32,248 bases of DNA from Candidatus Delongbacteria bacterium (GTDB taxonomy: Bacteria; UBA4055): NCBI GenBank assembly GCA_007124045.1, contig SLFX01000152.1:1-32248 (forward strand). The letters are read 5' to 3'. The notes under the pieces are model-generated. The model did no database searches. It saw only the letters and a list, made by a program, of their open reading frames with translations, and had not been told where the DNA came from. A program made the translations under genes and the position numbers. Below, piece after piece: positions 15,612 through 24,506 of this stretch (its first letter is position 1; each line of letters starts with the position of its first letter).

Positions 15612-16700
15612 ATGGGTACGATACATGAGAAATATATGAAGTTGGCTGTCAGAGAGGCATTAAAGGGTAGCGGAAATGTTAGCCCAAATCCTCTTGTAGG
15701 CGCTGTAGTTGTAAAGAACGGGAATATTATCGGAAAGGGGTATCATAAGATTTACGGCGGCCCTCACGCCGAGATCAATGCCCTGGATAATTGCACCGAA
15801 AGTCCGGCAGGTGCGGATCTGTATGTAAATCTTGAACCTTGTGCCCATCACGGAAAGACATCTCCGTGTACCCAAAGGATTATAGCTGAAAGAATATCTA
15901 ATGTTTATATCGGATCTCCCGATCCTTCAGACCACTGTTGCGGAAAAGGAGTTAGGGAACTGCGGGATGCAAAAATTCAGGTTCATAATGATATACTGAG
16001 GTCGGAATGTGACATGGTCAACGCTGTGTTCTTTCACTGTCTGAAAAACAAAACTCCTTATGTGGTGTTGAAAGCAGCAGTTTCTCTTGACGGGTACATG
16101 GCTACCGTAAAAAACGATTCAAAATGGATTTCCTGTGAAAAGAGCCGTAAAGAGGCCCACAGACTGAGAAGTATATATGATTCTGTGCTTGTCGGAAAAA
16201 ATACAGTTCTGAACGACGATCCGGAACTTACAGTGAGGTTTGTTAAGGGTAAAAATCCGGTAAGGATAGCTACAGATGAAACACTTTCGCTTGACGGGCA
16301 TCACAGGATATTTAATAGGCTTGCACCGACCGTCATCATAACAGGTAAAAATGTTCCGCATGATAAAGAAACATTTTTAAAAGGCAAGGGTATAAAGATC
16401 ATCAATGCGGATATACACAACGGTCTGTTGGACCTTAAAACTGCATTGAAAGAATTATACAGGGAAGGAATAATGTCCGTAATGGTTGAAGGCGGGGGAC
16501 AGATACACTCTTATATGCTTAAAAACCGGATGGCTCAAAGGATGGCGCTTTTCTTATCGCCGATACTCATAGGAGGAGGGATAAAGCTTTTTGACGGCAA
16601 GACAGATTTGATAAAAGAAAGCATCAGACTTGAAACAGTATCAAAAAGAAATTTTGATGAAGATATTTTTCTGGATCTTATTGTGAGGTACAGTTCTTGA
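15612..16700 (+). CDS. ribD: bifunctional riboflavin biosynthesis deaminase/reductase RibD
   Basis: Encodes 362 residues. The start at 15612 gives the family N terminus (MGTIHEKYMKLA); an earlier in-frame start would overlap the promoter. The N-terminal deaminase has its zinc site: His52 and Glu54 in PHAEIN, Cys77 in EPCAHHGKTSPC and Cys86 at its end. The C-terminal reductase domain begins near 150 (VVLKAAVSLDGYMA) and contains VEGGGQIHS. The two domains carry out successive steps from GTP-derived pyrimidine to ribitylaminouracil phosphate. No other rib genes are present; instead the gene leads a unit with polysaccharide genes, its stop overlapping the next start by 4 nt. Confidence 0.95.
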   Translation: MGTIHEKYMKLAVREALKGSGNVSPNPLVGAVVVKNGNIIGKGYHKIYGGPHAEINALDNCTESPAGADLYVNLEPCAHHGKTSPCTQRIIAERISNVYIGSPDPSDHCCGKGVRELRDAKIQVHNDILRSECDMVNAVFFHCLKNKTPYVVLKAAVSLDGYMATVKNDSKWISCEKSRKEAHRLRSIYDSVLVGKNTVLNDDPELTVRFVKGKNPVRIATDETLSLDGHHRIFNRLAPTVIITGKNVPHDKETFLKGKGIKIINADIHNGLLDLKTALKELYREGIMSVMVEGGGQIHSYMLKNRMAQRMALFLSPILIGGGIKLFDGKTDLIKESIRLETVSKRNFDEDIFLDLIVRYSS

Positions 16701-18082
16701 GAGTTTCTAAAGAAGCAAAGCTGCTGGCCGTTACAGATCTTATAACGATAAACACTGCGACTTTTTTTATTTTTTTTATTAAGTTCAGATCAGGTATCTT
16801 CGTCACCTTTACGGAACATTCTTATTCCAGCCTGATCATACTTGCACCTCTTTTCTACATGTACTGGCTGCTCATTTTCAACATTAAAGATCTGTACAAA
16901 TCTTTTTATTTCAGAAGTGCTGTCGAAATTGCAATAAACTGTTTTGTCGCGATATCTATCGGAGCATTCATTCTTTATGTACTGACCACAGTTAATTTGA
17001 GAGAGCTGGCCGGGACCGGATTACTGATATATTATGTGTTGATGCTGATTTTCGTTATTGGCGGAAGGGTTCTTTTTAAACTGACTCTCAACAAGTTTCT
17101 GAGAAAGGGGGTTGGTGTCAGAAATGCTCTGATAATAGGATATAACAAGTCGGCCAGAAAAATAATAAGAGAGTATCAGAAAGGCAGACTTTTAGGTTTA
17201 AATATTCTCGGATTTATTGATGATGACCCCGACAATCCGGAATACCGCGGCTTCAGAACACTCGGAGACATAGATGTTCTAGGAAAGATCATCAGAGAAC
17301 ATTCTGTCAGGGAAATAATAATATCAGTTGAAGTGAAGGATCCTTTTCTTATTAATGAGATAATTTTAAGCTCGAAGGACTATAATGTGTTCTACAAAGT
17401 GGTACCTTCCCTGGAAGACATAATCAGCGGTAATGTACGGACATATGAACTTTTCGGATATAAACTCCTGGAATTATTCCCGGACCTTCTTTCGCCTTTT
17501 GAAAGAATGCTTAAAAGATCATTCGATATAATTGCAGCCTCAGTTATGATACTTTTATCCCTGCCTGTTATGATAGTAAGTGCTGTAATTATAAAGATAG
17601 ATTCTGAAGGTGATGTTATTTACAGGCAGAAGAGAGTCGGTAAGGATTTCAAAGAATTTACATTGTATAAATTCCGTTCAATGAAAAAAGATGCAGAGGC
17701 TGCGACAGGTGCGGTCTGGGCCACCAGAGACGATCCGAGAATAACTAAATTCGGAATGTTCATGAGAAAGACGAGGATTGACGAGCTGCCGCAGCTTGTT
17801 AATGTTCTTACCGGAAACATGAGTTTTGTCGGCCCCAGACCGGAAAGAAAGGTGTTTGTTGATAAATTCATAAAAACGATTCCTTTCTATTACAAAAGGC
17901 TTAATGTAAAACCGGGACTGACAGGATGGGCTCAGGTCAAACATAAATATGATGAATCTTTTGAAGATGTAAAAGAAAAATTGAAATACGATCTCTACTA
18001 TATCGAGAATCTGTCGTTAAAACTTGATATTATCATTCTTTTCTACACGGCTAAGGTCGTAATAAATTTCAAAGGTCACTAA
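16697..18082 (+). CDS. polyisoprenyl-phosphate hexose-1-phosphate transferase (WbaP/WcaJ-like)
   Basis: Encodes 461 residues from a TTG start that overlaps the ribD stop (TTGA), with GTGAGG upstream. About four membrane segments lie in residues 8-125, followed by a Rossmann-like soluble domain (140-240; ALIIGYN, GFIDDDP). A further hydrophobic segment (275-300) precedes the conserved catalytic region: YKFRSM (324-329), RIDELPQL with Asp362-Glu363, MSFVGPRPE (375-383), and KPGLTGWAQV (405-414). These enzymes move a sugar phosphate from a nucleotide sugar to undecaprenyl phosphate in the inner membrane, the first step of capsule or exopolysaccharide repeat synthesis. The sugar is unknown. The SLBB exporter follows after 20 bp. 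Confidence 0.93.
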   Translation: MRVSKEAKLLAVTDLITINTATFFIFFIKFRSGIFVTFTEHSYSSLIILAPLFYMYWLLIFNIKDLYKSFYFRSAVEIAINCFVAISIGAFILYVLTTVNLRELAGTGLLIYYVLMLIFVIGGRVLFKLTLNKFLRKGVGVRNALIIGYNKSARKIIREYQKGRLLGLNILGFIDDDPDNPEYRGFRTLGDIDVLGKIIREHSVREIIISVEVKDPFLINEIILSSKDYNVFYKVVPSLEDIISGNVRTYELFGYKLLELFPDLLSPFERMLKRSFDIIAASVMILLSLPVMIVSAVIIKIDSEGDVIYRQKRVGKDFKEFTLYKFRSMKKDAEAATGAVWATRDDPRITKFGMFMRKTRIDELPQLVNVLTGNMSFVGPRPERKVFVDKFIKTIPFYYKRLNVKPGLTGWAQVKHKYDESFEDVKEKLKYDLYYIENLSLKLDIIILFYTAKVVINFKGH

Positions 18083-18102
18083 AAACCGCGGAGGTGTTTT
18101 TT

Positions 18103-20691
18103 ATGAAATACTGGATCAAAATAATTATAGCAGTTCTATTGTTATTTGTCTCCGGCAGTATCTATGGACAGAATGAGGAGATACTCAGGATGTACCAGCG
18201 AATAACGGGCAAAGACCTGTCCAGTGAGATAGAAAGACTCAGATCCGAAAAAGAAACCGAAACGGCTCGTGAACAAATTGCGGAGATCGATACGCTCGGA
18301 ATACATGAAATTTCGCTGGAACGAGAAAGAATTGCGGCAAAAGATTCTGTTGAAGTAAAAACTTTTTTTGAAAGATATGTCAGGAGAGAGCATATAAACC
18401 CTTATGAGTCCGAACTCAGGCAGTTTTCCATTGACTTTTCTTCAGTTAGAACGAATCTGAATTTCAACAAGCACATTCCCGGAAGTTATATGATAAATGT
18501 AGGTGATGTATTCTATATTGACATATGGGGAGCAATGGAAACAAGTTACAGAATAGAGGTTACGAATGAATTTTTTATCATTATCCCCCAGATCGGAAAG
18601 ATCGATCTTTCCGGATCAGATTATTCCAGAGCGAAAGAAACCATATCTGCAAGACTTTCAAGAATAAAAGGTATTAGTTACAGCGTAAGGCTTGGAGAAG
18701 TCAAGCCGGTATCAGTATTTGTAGTAGGCAATGTGGCTAAACCCGGAGTATATAATGTATCCCCTTTCTCAACTATAATTGAGATACTTGCCCTTGCAGG
18801 CGGAGTCAATATGCACGGCAGCCTGAGGAGTATCAGTCTTATAGATAACAGAACCCAAAAAAGAAAAACAGCCGATCTTTACTCGCTTTTGTTCCGCGGG
18901 GAAAATCCGGTTTCGATAATTGATCCCGACATGACAATATTCGTTCCGCTTATAAATAAACAGGTTGCGGTTGCAGGAAATGTGAAAAAAGAGGGTATTT
19001 TTGAATTGAGAAGCGGAGACAGACTGAAAGATGTCGTTGATATTGCCGGAATAACCCCATTTTCCGATGTTTCGAGGATCGAAATAGAGCGACTTGACAG
19101 TGAAGGAAGGACATATGCATATTCTACATCGCTGGAAAGTAATCCGGAAATAAGGGACGGTGATATCGTCAGAATATTTTCAACTCTGGTCTTTAATCCG
19201 AGATATGTTTATCTGAAAGGAAATTTCAGACATAATAAAAGGGTTGAGTATCGTGACGGAATGAGGCTTTTGGATATTTTTGACCGAAAAGAAATACTGA
19301 AAGATAATACGGATATGAACTATGCGAATATAATACGAAAAAGCGGTCTGGGTCGAAGAGATGTAATGATAAATTTTTCACCCGGAGGAGTATTCAGTCG
19401 CGAAGGGGACGAAAATATTGAATTGATGTCCCGTGATACTGTCGAAGTTTTCAGTATAGACTCGGTGTCATTTATCCCCAGTGTAAAAATTTCAGGTATG
19501 ATAAACAGACCCGGTGATTATAAGTATACCAAAGATATGACTGTTTCAAACCTTTTGTCATATTCAGGCGGTCTGACACCCCGGGGGGATAAAGAAAATA
19601 TTCTGGTTATAAGGAATATGGGTAAAGACGGATTGAAATATTATTCAGAAGTTGATTTTGATTTCAGATTGCAAAGTGATGACAAGATACATGTTTTCGA
19701 TCACACGGCAAAAAATCCCTACAATAATGTCCGTATATGGGGCCAAATCAAAAATCACGGTGATTATATCCACTCCGAACATATGACAGTAATTGATCTG
19801 ATCGGACTTGCCGGGGGATTCAGAAGTGATGCAATGAAAGATTCAATTGAGGTCGTTTCGGGAATTAACGAACATAACAGGACACTTGAGACCAACTGGT
19901 ATTCTTACGATGAATTAAGCTCGGTCAACCTGCATCCTAACGATATTGTGTTCGTAAGAAGGATAAGGGATTTTGGAAGGGTTAATATTGTAAAAATCTT
20001 CGGGGAGGTGATGTTTCCCGGTGTTTATGCTATGAGAGATAATGAAGAACTTGCGGACCTTCTTGTCAGATGCGGAGGATTTACGAACAATGCGCAGATA
20101 AAGGGAACTCAGATATTCAGAGACGAAGTAAGGCATCAGCAGGAGGTTAAGATAAGAGAGCTGAGAGAAGAGCTGGAAAGCAGGATCAGGATGAATATGG
20201 TTCTGACGGGAAACCATGATCTTATCGGCGCTCTTAATATTTCAAAATTTGACTCTATACAGGCATCCGGAAGGATTATTATTGATATAGATGAGTATGG
20301 TAATCATGAGCAATTCTTTTTTCAGGACAGGGATTCAATATATGTTCCCAGTGTATCGAGAACGATTCTTGTAATGGGAGAAGTTAATCAGCAGACAGCA
20401 ATAACTTATAATCCTGCAAGAAGAAGGGTCAGATATTATCTCGATAAGGTGGGAGGAATAACAAAGACTGCGGACAGAAAGAACATATATGTCATAAAAT
20501 CTAATGGTGAACTTGTCAGGCAAAGAGGGTGGTTTGATAATATTTTAAACCACAGACTTGATCCGGGAGATATGGTTTATGTGCCGTATGATTATACAAG
20601 AATAGATTTCCTTCAGCTGACGAAAGATGTCACGACCATCCTTTATCAATTGAGTCTTTCAGCTGCGACAGTCTATCAGCTGTCCCGATAA
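18103..20691 (+). CDS. outer-membrane polysaccharide export protein with about seven SLBB domains (OPX/Wza family)
   Basis: Encodes 862 residues. The ATG at 18103 is preferred because CGGAGG lies 8 nt before it; an in-frame GTG at 18094 overlaps that site. A signal peptide (1-24) ends in SIYG before QNEE, without a lipobox. A charged helical region follows (25-105), then a polysaccharide export domain (PGSYMINVGDVFYIDIWG). Seven SLBB-like units begin near residues 205, 287, 368, 461, 543, 630 and 755, each with a G-x-V/I start and a late GG. A hydrophobic C-terminal segment (about 835-855) could span the outer membrane. The product forms the periplasmic and outer-membrane exit channel for capsule or exopolysaccharide. 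No chain-length Wzc gene is visible, so its partner lies elsewhere. Confidence 0.92.
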   Translation: MKYWIKIIIAVLLLFVSGSIYGQNEEILRMYQRITGKDLSSEIERLRSEKETETAREQIAEIDTLGIHEISLERERIAAKDSVEVKTFFERYVRREHINPYESELRQFSIDFSSVRTNLNFNKHIPGSYMINVGDVFYIDIWGAMETSYRIEVTNEFFIIIPQIGKIDLSGSDYSRAKETISARLSRIKGISYSVRLGEVKPVSVFVVGNVAKPGVYNVSPFSTIIEILALAGGVNMHGSLRSISLIDNRTQKRKTADLYSLLFRGENPVSIIDPDMTIFVPLINKQVAVAGNVKKEGIFELRSGDRLKDVVDIAGITPFSDVSRIEIERLDSEGRTYAYSTSLESNPEIRDGDIVRIFSTLVFNPRYVYLKGNFRHNKRVEYRDGMRLLDIFDRKEILKDNTDMNYANIIRKSGLGRRDVMINFSPGGVFSREGDENIELMSRDTVEVFSIDSVSFIPSVKISGMINRPGDYKYTKDMTVSNLLSYSGGLTPRGDKENILVIRNMGKDGLKYYSEVDFDFRLQSDDKIHVFDHTAKNPYNNVRIWGQIKNHGDYIHSEHMTVIDLIGLAGGFRSDAMKDSIEVVSGINEHNRTLETNWYSYDELSSVNLHPNDIVFVRRIRDFGRVNIVKIFGEVMFPGVYAMRDNEELADLLVRCGGFTNNAQIKGTQIFRDEVRHQQEVKIRELREELESRIRMNMVLTGNHDLIGALNISKFDSIQASGRIIIDIDEYGNHEQFFFQDRDSIYVPSVSRTILVMGEVNQQTAITYNPARRRVRYYLDKVGGITKTADRKNIYVIKSNGELVRQRGWFDNILNHRLDPGDMVYVPYDYTRIDFLQLTKDVTTILYQLSLSAATVYQLSR

Positions 20692-20702
20692 GCGGAGCTG
20701 CA

Positions 20703-21611
20703 ATGAAGGCCTTTTCAGACATACTTGATCTTTTTTATGACAACATGCTTTTCGGCAGAGGTTTGAGCAGGATGACTTTAGAATCATACGGTAATGATCT
20801 TAAAAGGTATATTTTTTTTATGGAGAACAGGGGGCATGTCGGACCGGACGATGTTAAATCTTCGGATATAAGGGATTTTATCACTCTTCTGACTGATATG
20901 GGTCTTGCTCCATCTTCAGTATCCAGAAATGTTTCATCAATTAAGAGTTTTCATAAATTCTCGCTTGCAGAAGATTTGAGCTCTTCAGATCCTTCAGCGC
21001 ATATAGAGGTTCCAAAAATGCCGAAAAATTTCCCTTTTGTAATGTCAGTTGAAGAGATAGATAAAATATTGTCATCAGTAGACACGAAAAATGCTCTCGG
21101 GAAAAGAGACAGGGCAATGATGGAAATTATGTACGCTTGCGGCCTTAGGGTGACAGAACTTCTCGGTATAGACTTCAACTCTGTTATTTTTCCGGAAGGA
21201 ATAATTCGGGTTGTAGGAAAAAGAAACAAAGAAAGAGTGATACCTATCGGACCTGACGCACTGTCTTCTCTCAGAATATATTTGTCTGATGTGAGACCGG
21301 AACTTGCTTCGAAGGGTAACAGCAGAGGAACTCTTTTTCTGAATTCGCGAGGAGGCCGTATGTCCAGAATGGGTTTCTGGAAAATACTCAGAAAATATGT
21401 TAGGCTCTCAAACCTTTCAAATGAAATTCATCCGCATTCTTTCAGGCATTCTTTCGCCACACATCTTCTTGAAGGCGGGGCCGATTTGAGATCTGTTCAG
21501 GAGATGATGGGACATGCGGATATTTCCACAACGCAGATATATACTCATATAGACAGGGAGCATTTAAAGCAGGTTTACAGGCAGTATCATCCCAGGGGGG
21601 GTAAATGTTAA
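20703..21611 (+). CDS. xerD: tyrosine site-specific recombinase XerC/XerD
   Basis: Encodes 302 residues, the Xer length. The N-terminal SAM-like DNA-binding domain (about 5-90) is followed by the catalytic domain with Arg149 (CGLRVTELL), Lys173 (GKRNKER), His245 and Arg248 (HPHSFRHSFATHLL), His271 (MMGHADISTTQ) and the nucleophile Tyr280 (IYTH). All six residues of the active site are intact. It resolves chromosome dimers at dif sites, as a pair or as a single recombinase. Whether it is XerC or XerD cannot be decided from one sequence. It starts 11 bp after the SLBB gene with GGAG before the ATG, and probably shares its transcript. It is not flanked by attachment sites or cargo, so an integrase role is unlikely. 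Confidence 0.9.
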   Translation: MKAFSDILDLFYDNMLFGRGLSRMTLESYGNDLKRYIFFMENRGHVGPDDVKSSDIRDFITLLTDMGLAPSSVSRNVSSIKSFHKFSLAEDLSSSDPSAHIEVPKMPKNFPFVMSVEEIDKILSSVDTKNALGKRDRAMMEIMYACGLRVTELLGIDFNSVIFPEGIIRVVGKRNKERVIPIGPDALSSLRIYLSDVRPELASKGNSRGTLFLNSRGGRMSRMGFWKILRKYVRLSNLSNEIHPHSFRHSFATHLLEGGADLRSVQEMMGHADISTTQIYTHIDREHLKQVYRQYHPRGGKC

Positions 21612-21616
21612 TTCGC

Positions 21617-21645
21617 TTGAATATAATCTACCTGTTAGTTATATT
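21617..21645 (+). promoter_or_regulatory. promoter of the lolCD-led envelope operon
   Basis: TTGAAT (21617-21622), 17 bp, TATATT (21640-21645), located directly after the xerD stop. Transcription would begin near 21652, about 25 nt before the lolC start. Confidence 0.6.
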
Positions 21646-21676
21646 TCTCTATGATAAAAGAGGGTCTTGCAAATAA

Positions 21677-22897
21677 ATGAAAAACCTAGAATTATTTATA
21701 GCCGGCAGATATTTAAAGAGTAAAAGAAAGACTGCTTTCATATCAACTATCACATATATTTCATTTCTCGGTATAATGCTGGGAGTTGCTGTTCTTGTAA
21801 TAGTGATGTCTGTAATGAACGGTTTTGAAACAGAAGTAAGAACAAGGTTTATATCCAATGATTCTCACATAAGGATAAGATCATTTAACGACAGGCCTTT
21901 TGCATTCGATGATGAACTGATATCCGTTTTAAGATCCGATTCTCTGATCAAAGGATATTCGCCTTTTATAGAATCTTACGGAATGATAAGGGCAGATTAT
22001 ACCGAAGGTGCTCTTGTCCGCGGAATAGACATTGAGACCATTTCTTCAGTTTCTGTTCTAAAAGATCAGATTCTGACGGGAGAATTAAGTTTTACAGGTA
22101 AAAAAACAGATCTTCCCGGAATTATCCTCGGAAAAGGAATGGCAGATAAAACGGTCTCAATAATCGGTAATGAGCTTTTTGTTATTTCTCCCGCCATATC
22201 AAGCACATTGTCGCAACCGCCTGTAATGAAGTTTGAAGTTACAGGGATATTTGAAACCGGTTTGGCCGAGATAGACGGTGGAATGGCCTATATTTCAATA
22301 GAATCAGCTCAAAGACTGTTCCGGATGCAGGATAATGTCAACGGGGTATATGTTCAGCTAAACTCGATAAAACACACAGACAGAGTAAGGGATTCTTTAC
22401 GAAGCAGGCTTACATATCCGAGAACAGCGCTTTCCTGGAAAGACATGCACAGAAATCTATATGCATGGATGGAAATAGAAAAAATGATGATGGGTACGAT
22501 ATTGAGTCTTATAATAATAATTGCTGCGTTCAATATTTTATCGAGCCTGATCATGATAGTGATGGAAAAAAAACAGGAGATCGGGATACTGATGGCTATG
22601 GGTGTTACCCGAAGGTCCGTAATGAAAATTTTTATCTTTCAGGGTATGATGATAGGTATTGTGGGCACAATACTGGGTCTCCTTTTGGGAACAGCTGTAT
22701 CGCTGATTCAGCTTGAATACAAAATAATTTCATTGCCGGGAGATATATATTTTATAAACGCCATGCCTATTCTGATTAAGGTGTCAGATCTGATCATAAT
22801 CGGGTCGGTTTCACTTTTTCTTACATTTGTATCAACCCTATATCCTTCAAGACAGGCAGGAAAAATGCTTCCCGCACAGATAATAAGAGATGAATAA
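21677..22897 (+). CDS. lolC: LolC/LolE-family lipoprotein-releasing ABC permease
   Basis: Encodes 406 residues, the standard length. The N terminus (LFIAGRYLKSKRK, then a first membrane span at about 22-48 with SVMNGFE) is typical of LolC/LolE. A large periplasmic domain follows (about 50-265), then three spans near 270-300, 315-345 and 370-395. With LolD it extracts lipoproteins from the inner membrane for transfer to the outer membrane. Only one permease gene is present, as in many non-proteobacterial lineages, so it may form a homodimer. The ATP-binding gene begins 14 bp later. The promoter at 21617 should drive six genes to 26181. Confidence 0.92.
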   Translation: MKNLELFIAGRYLKSKRKTAFISTITYISFLGIMLGVAVLVIVMSVMNGFETEVRTRFISNDSHIRIRSFNDRPFAFDDELISVLRSDSLIKGYSPFIESYGMIRADYTEGALVRGIDIETISSVSVLKDQILTGELSFTGKKTDLPGIILGKGMADKTVSIIGNELFVISPAISSTLSQPPVMKFEVTGIFETGLAEIDGGMAYISIESAQRLFRMQDNVNGVYVQLNSIKHTDRVRDSLRSRLTYPRTALSWKDMHRNLYAWMEIEKMMMGTILSLIIIIAAFNILSSLIMIVMEKKQEIGILMAMGVTRRSVMKIFIFQGMMIGIVGTILGLLLGTAVSLIQLEYKIISLPGDIYFINAMPILIKVSDLIIIGSVSLFLTFVSTLYPSRQAGKMLPAQIIRDE

Positions 22898-22911
22898 AAA
22901 GAGATTTTAAA

Positions 22912-23574
22912 ATGCTGGTAAAAGTAGAAAAACTGTTCAAAAGCTATAATATGGGAGAAAAAAATATACCTGTACTAAGAGGTGTCGATTTTTGCGTTAA
23001 TGAAGGAGAGATCGTCGCGGTAATGGGTAAGAGCGGTGCAGGAAAATCAACACTGTTAAACCTGATCGGTACACTCGACAGACCTGACAGCGGTGTTATA
23101 GAATTCCGGAATGAGAATATCCTATTGTTTTCCGATCGTAAGATTGCAGATTTCCGTAACAGAAATCTTGGTTTCGTTTTTCAGTTTCATTATCTCCTTC
23201 CCGAATTTACGGCACTTGAGAATATCATGCTTCCGGGATTAATAAGGGGGGATTCTCAAAGTTCCATTAAAAAAAGGGCCTGCGAGCTTCTTGAAACCGT
23301 CGGTCTGGCTGACAGAGCAGAGCATAAGAGCGGAGAACTGTCCGGGGGTGAACAACAGAGAATCGCTTTTGCCAGAGCTCTGGTTAACCGGCCTTCTCTT
23401 ATCCTTGCGGACGAACCTTCAGGAAATCTTGATAACATTTCATCAGAGAATCTGCATAATATGATGTGGAAAATGGCAAGGGATGAAAAAACGGCTTTTA
23501 TAATAGCCACGCACGACAGGAATCTTTCCGAGAAAGCAGACAGGATCGTTAATATAGTTGACGGGGTGATATAA
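22912..23574 (+). CDS. lolD: LolD-type ABC transporter ATP-binding protein
   Basis: Encodes 220 residues. Walker A GKSGAGKST (39-47), signature LSGGEQQR (143-150) and Walker B LILADEPSGNLD (163-174) are all intact, and VFQFHYLLPEFTALENI is typical of the LolD/MacB group. It energises the adjacent LolC-like permease at the inner membrane. Its stop overlaps the next start (TAATG), so it is translationally coupled to the McsA-like gene. Confidence 0.94.
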   Translation: MLVKVEKLFKSYNMGEKNIPVLRGVDFCVNEGEIVAVMGKSGAGKSTLLNLIGTLDRPDSGVIEFRNENILLFSDRKIADFRNRNLGFVFQFHYLLPEFTALENIMLPGLIRGDSQSSIKKRACELLETVGLADRAEHKSGELSGGEQQRIAFARALVNRPSLILADEPSGNLDNISSENLHNMMWKMARDEKTAFIIATHDRNLSEKADRIVNIVDGVI

Positions 23575-24116
23575 TGACCGTATGCGATAAATGCGGATCT
23601 AAGTTCGTGCTTTCAAGGATCGTAATTCAGGGTAACAACTCCAAAGAGGAAATGAATCTTTGTCCGGATTGTTTTAAAGAATTTGTCGGCAGTCATACGG
23701 ACATGATGAAAGGCGAGGCCGGAAAAGCTGTCGGATTTATTCTTTCAGAAACAATGAAACTGATAAATTCAGGTATATTCCAAAATCACTCTCAGGCTAC
23801 GGTTGCAAAATCAAATCAAAATAAAACTTTAAGGAAATGTCCTTACTGCTTTACTACAGAGAAAGATATCAGGATCAGGTCCAGAGCAGGATGTGCCGTA
23901 TGCTACAGTTATTTCTCCCGCGAGATCGATCTCTTTCTATTCAGTGAGACAGGAATGACAGCAGAAATGAAGTCAGAAAAGATCCGGCCGTCGGCAGAAA
24001 ATATTAAGATATTGAAGAAAAAGCTTGATCTGGCTGTCAGGTCAGAAAATTATGAACTGGCAGCATCTTTAAGGGATGAAATATTTTTTTTGAAAAAAAT
24101 TAAAAGGGGGTTATGA
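23574..24116 (+). CDS. McsA-like zinc-finger protein with UVR motif
   Basis: Encodes 180 residues. It has four CxxC pairs (Cys4/7, 30/33, 89/92, 107/110), the pattern of McsA, which is likely to bind zinc. A UvrB/UvrC-type motif ends the protein (about 146-178; LDLAVRSENYELAASLRDEI). In Bacillus, McsA activates the arginine kinase McsB and regulates CtsR and ClpC. Here no kinase gene, ctsR or clpC adjoins it; instead it lies between lolD and a small exported protein gene. It could still be a partner of a distant kinase or ClpC, or a more general redox or metal sensor. It overlaps lolD by 1 nt and is followed after 3 bp by the next gene. Confidence 0.85.
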   Translation: MTVCDKCGSKFVLSRIVIQGNNSKEEMNLCPDCFKEFVGSHTDMMKGEAGKAVGFILSETMKLINSGIFQNHSQATVAKSNQNKTLRKCPYCFTTEKDIRIRSRAGCAVCYSYFSREIDLFLFSETGMTAEMKSEKIRPSAENIKILKKKLDLAVRSENYELAASLRDEIFFLKKIKRGL

Positions 24117-24119
24117 AAT

Positions 24120-24506
24120 ATGAATACGTTGATCGTACTGACAGGTCTTATTTTTTGTGCTTTCTGCAGCGGCGGAACCAGACCCGGAAATGATATACCC
24201 ACACCCTTTTGGCAGCAGTCGGAAACATTAAATATCCAGCTTGGAGTTAGAGACAGGAACGGCTCGCTTGAGTACTATGATGCTGTTTTTCTGGTTCAGA
24301 GAAAAGATGATGATACCGAATACAAAAAAAAGCTGAGAGTGAAAACAGATGAATGGGGTTTCGCATATTTTCCGGATGATTTTGATGTCAGAGTTTCTGA
24401 CGGTGAATATATTTGGAATTGCACCGTGGACGGAAGAATAGTTTCGTACGGAGATTTTATTTACAGCAAAGATCAGAGAAAAATTACAATACCTAAAAAA
24501 CCCTAA
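24120..24506 (+). CDS. small probably exported protein, function unknown
   Basis: Encodes 128 residues. The N terminus (MNTLIVLTGLIFCAFCSGG) is hydrophobic and ends in cysteines, so it may be a lipoprotein anchored at Cys17, although the residue before it (Phe) makes a poor lipobox. The remainder (30-128) is rich in beta-strand residues with acidic patches and resembles an immunoglobulin-like or transthyretin-like fold only in general pattern. I recognise no family. GGGGG a few bases upstream serves as ribosome site. It sits within the Lol operon and overlaps the ATP-grasp gene by 1 nt, consistent with an envelope role. Confidence 0.7.
   Translation: MNTLIVLTGLIFCAFCSGGTRPGNDIPTPFWQQSETLNIQLGVRDRNGSLEYYDAVFLVQRKDDDTEYKKKLRVKTDEWGFAYFPDDFDVRVSDGEYIWNCTVDGRIVSYGDFIYSKDQRKITIPKKP

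Noticed and set aside
20703-21611. Tyrosine recombinase as marker of an integrated element
   Set aside because: Sequence length and motifs fit housekeeping XerC/D. There is no att-like duplication, the nearby tRNA genes are intact, and flanking genes are chromosomal.
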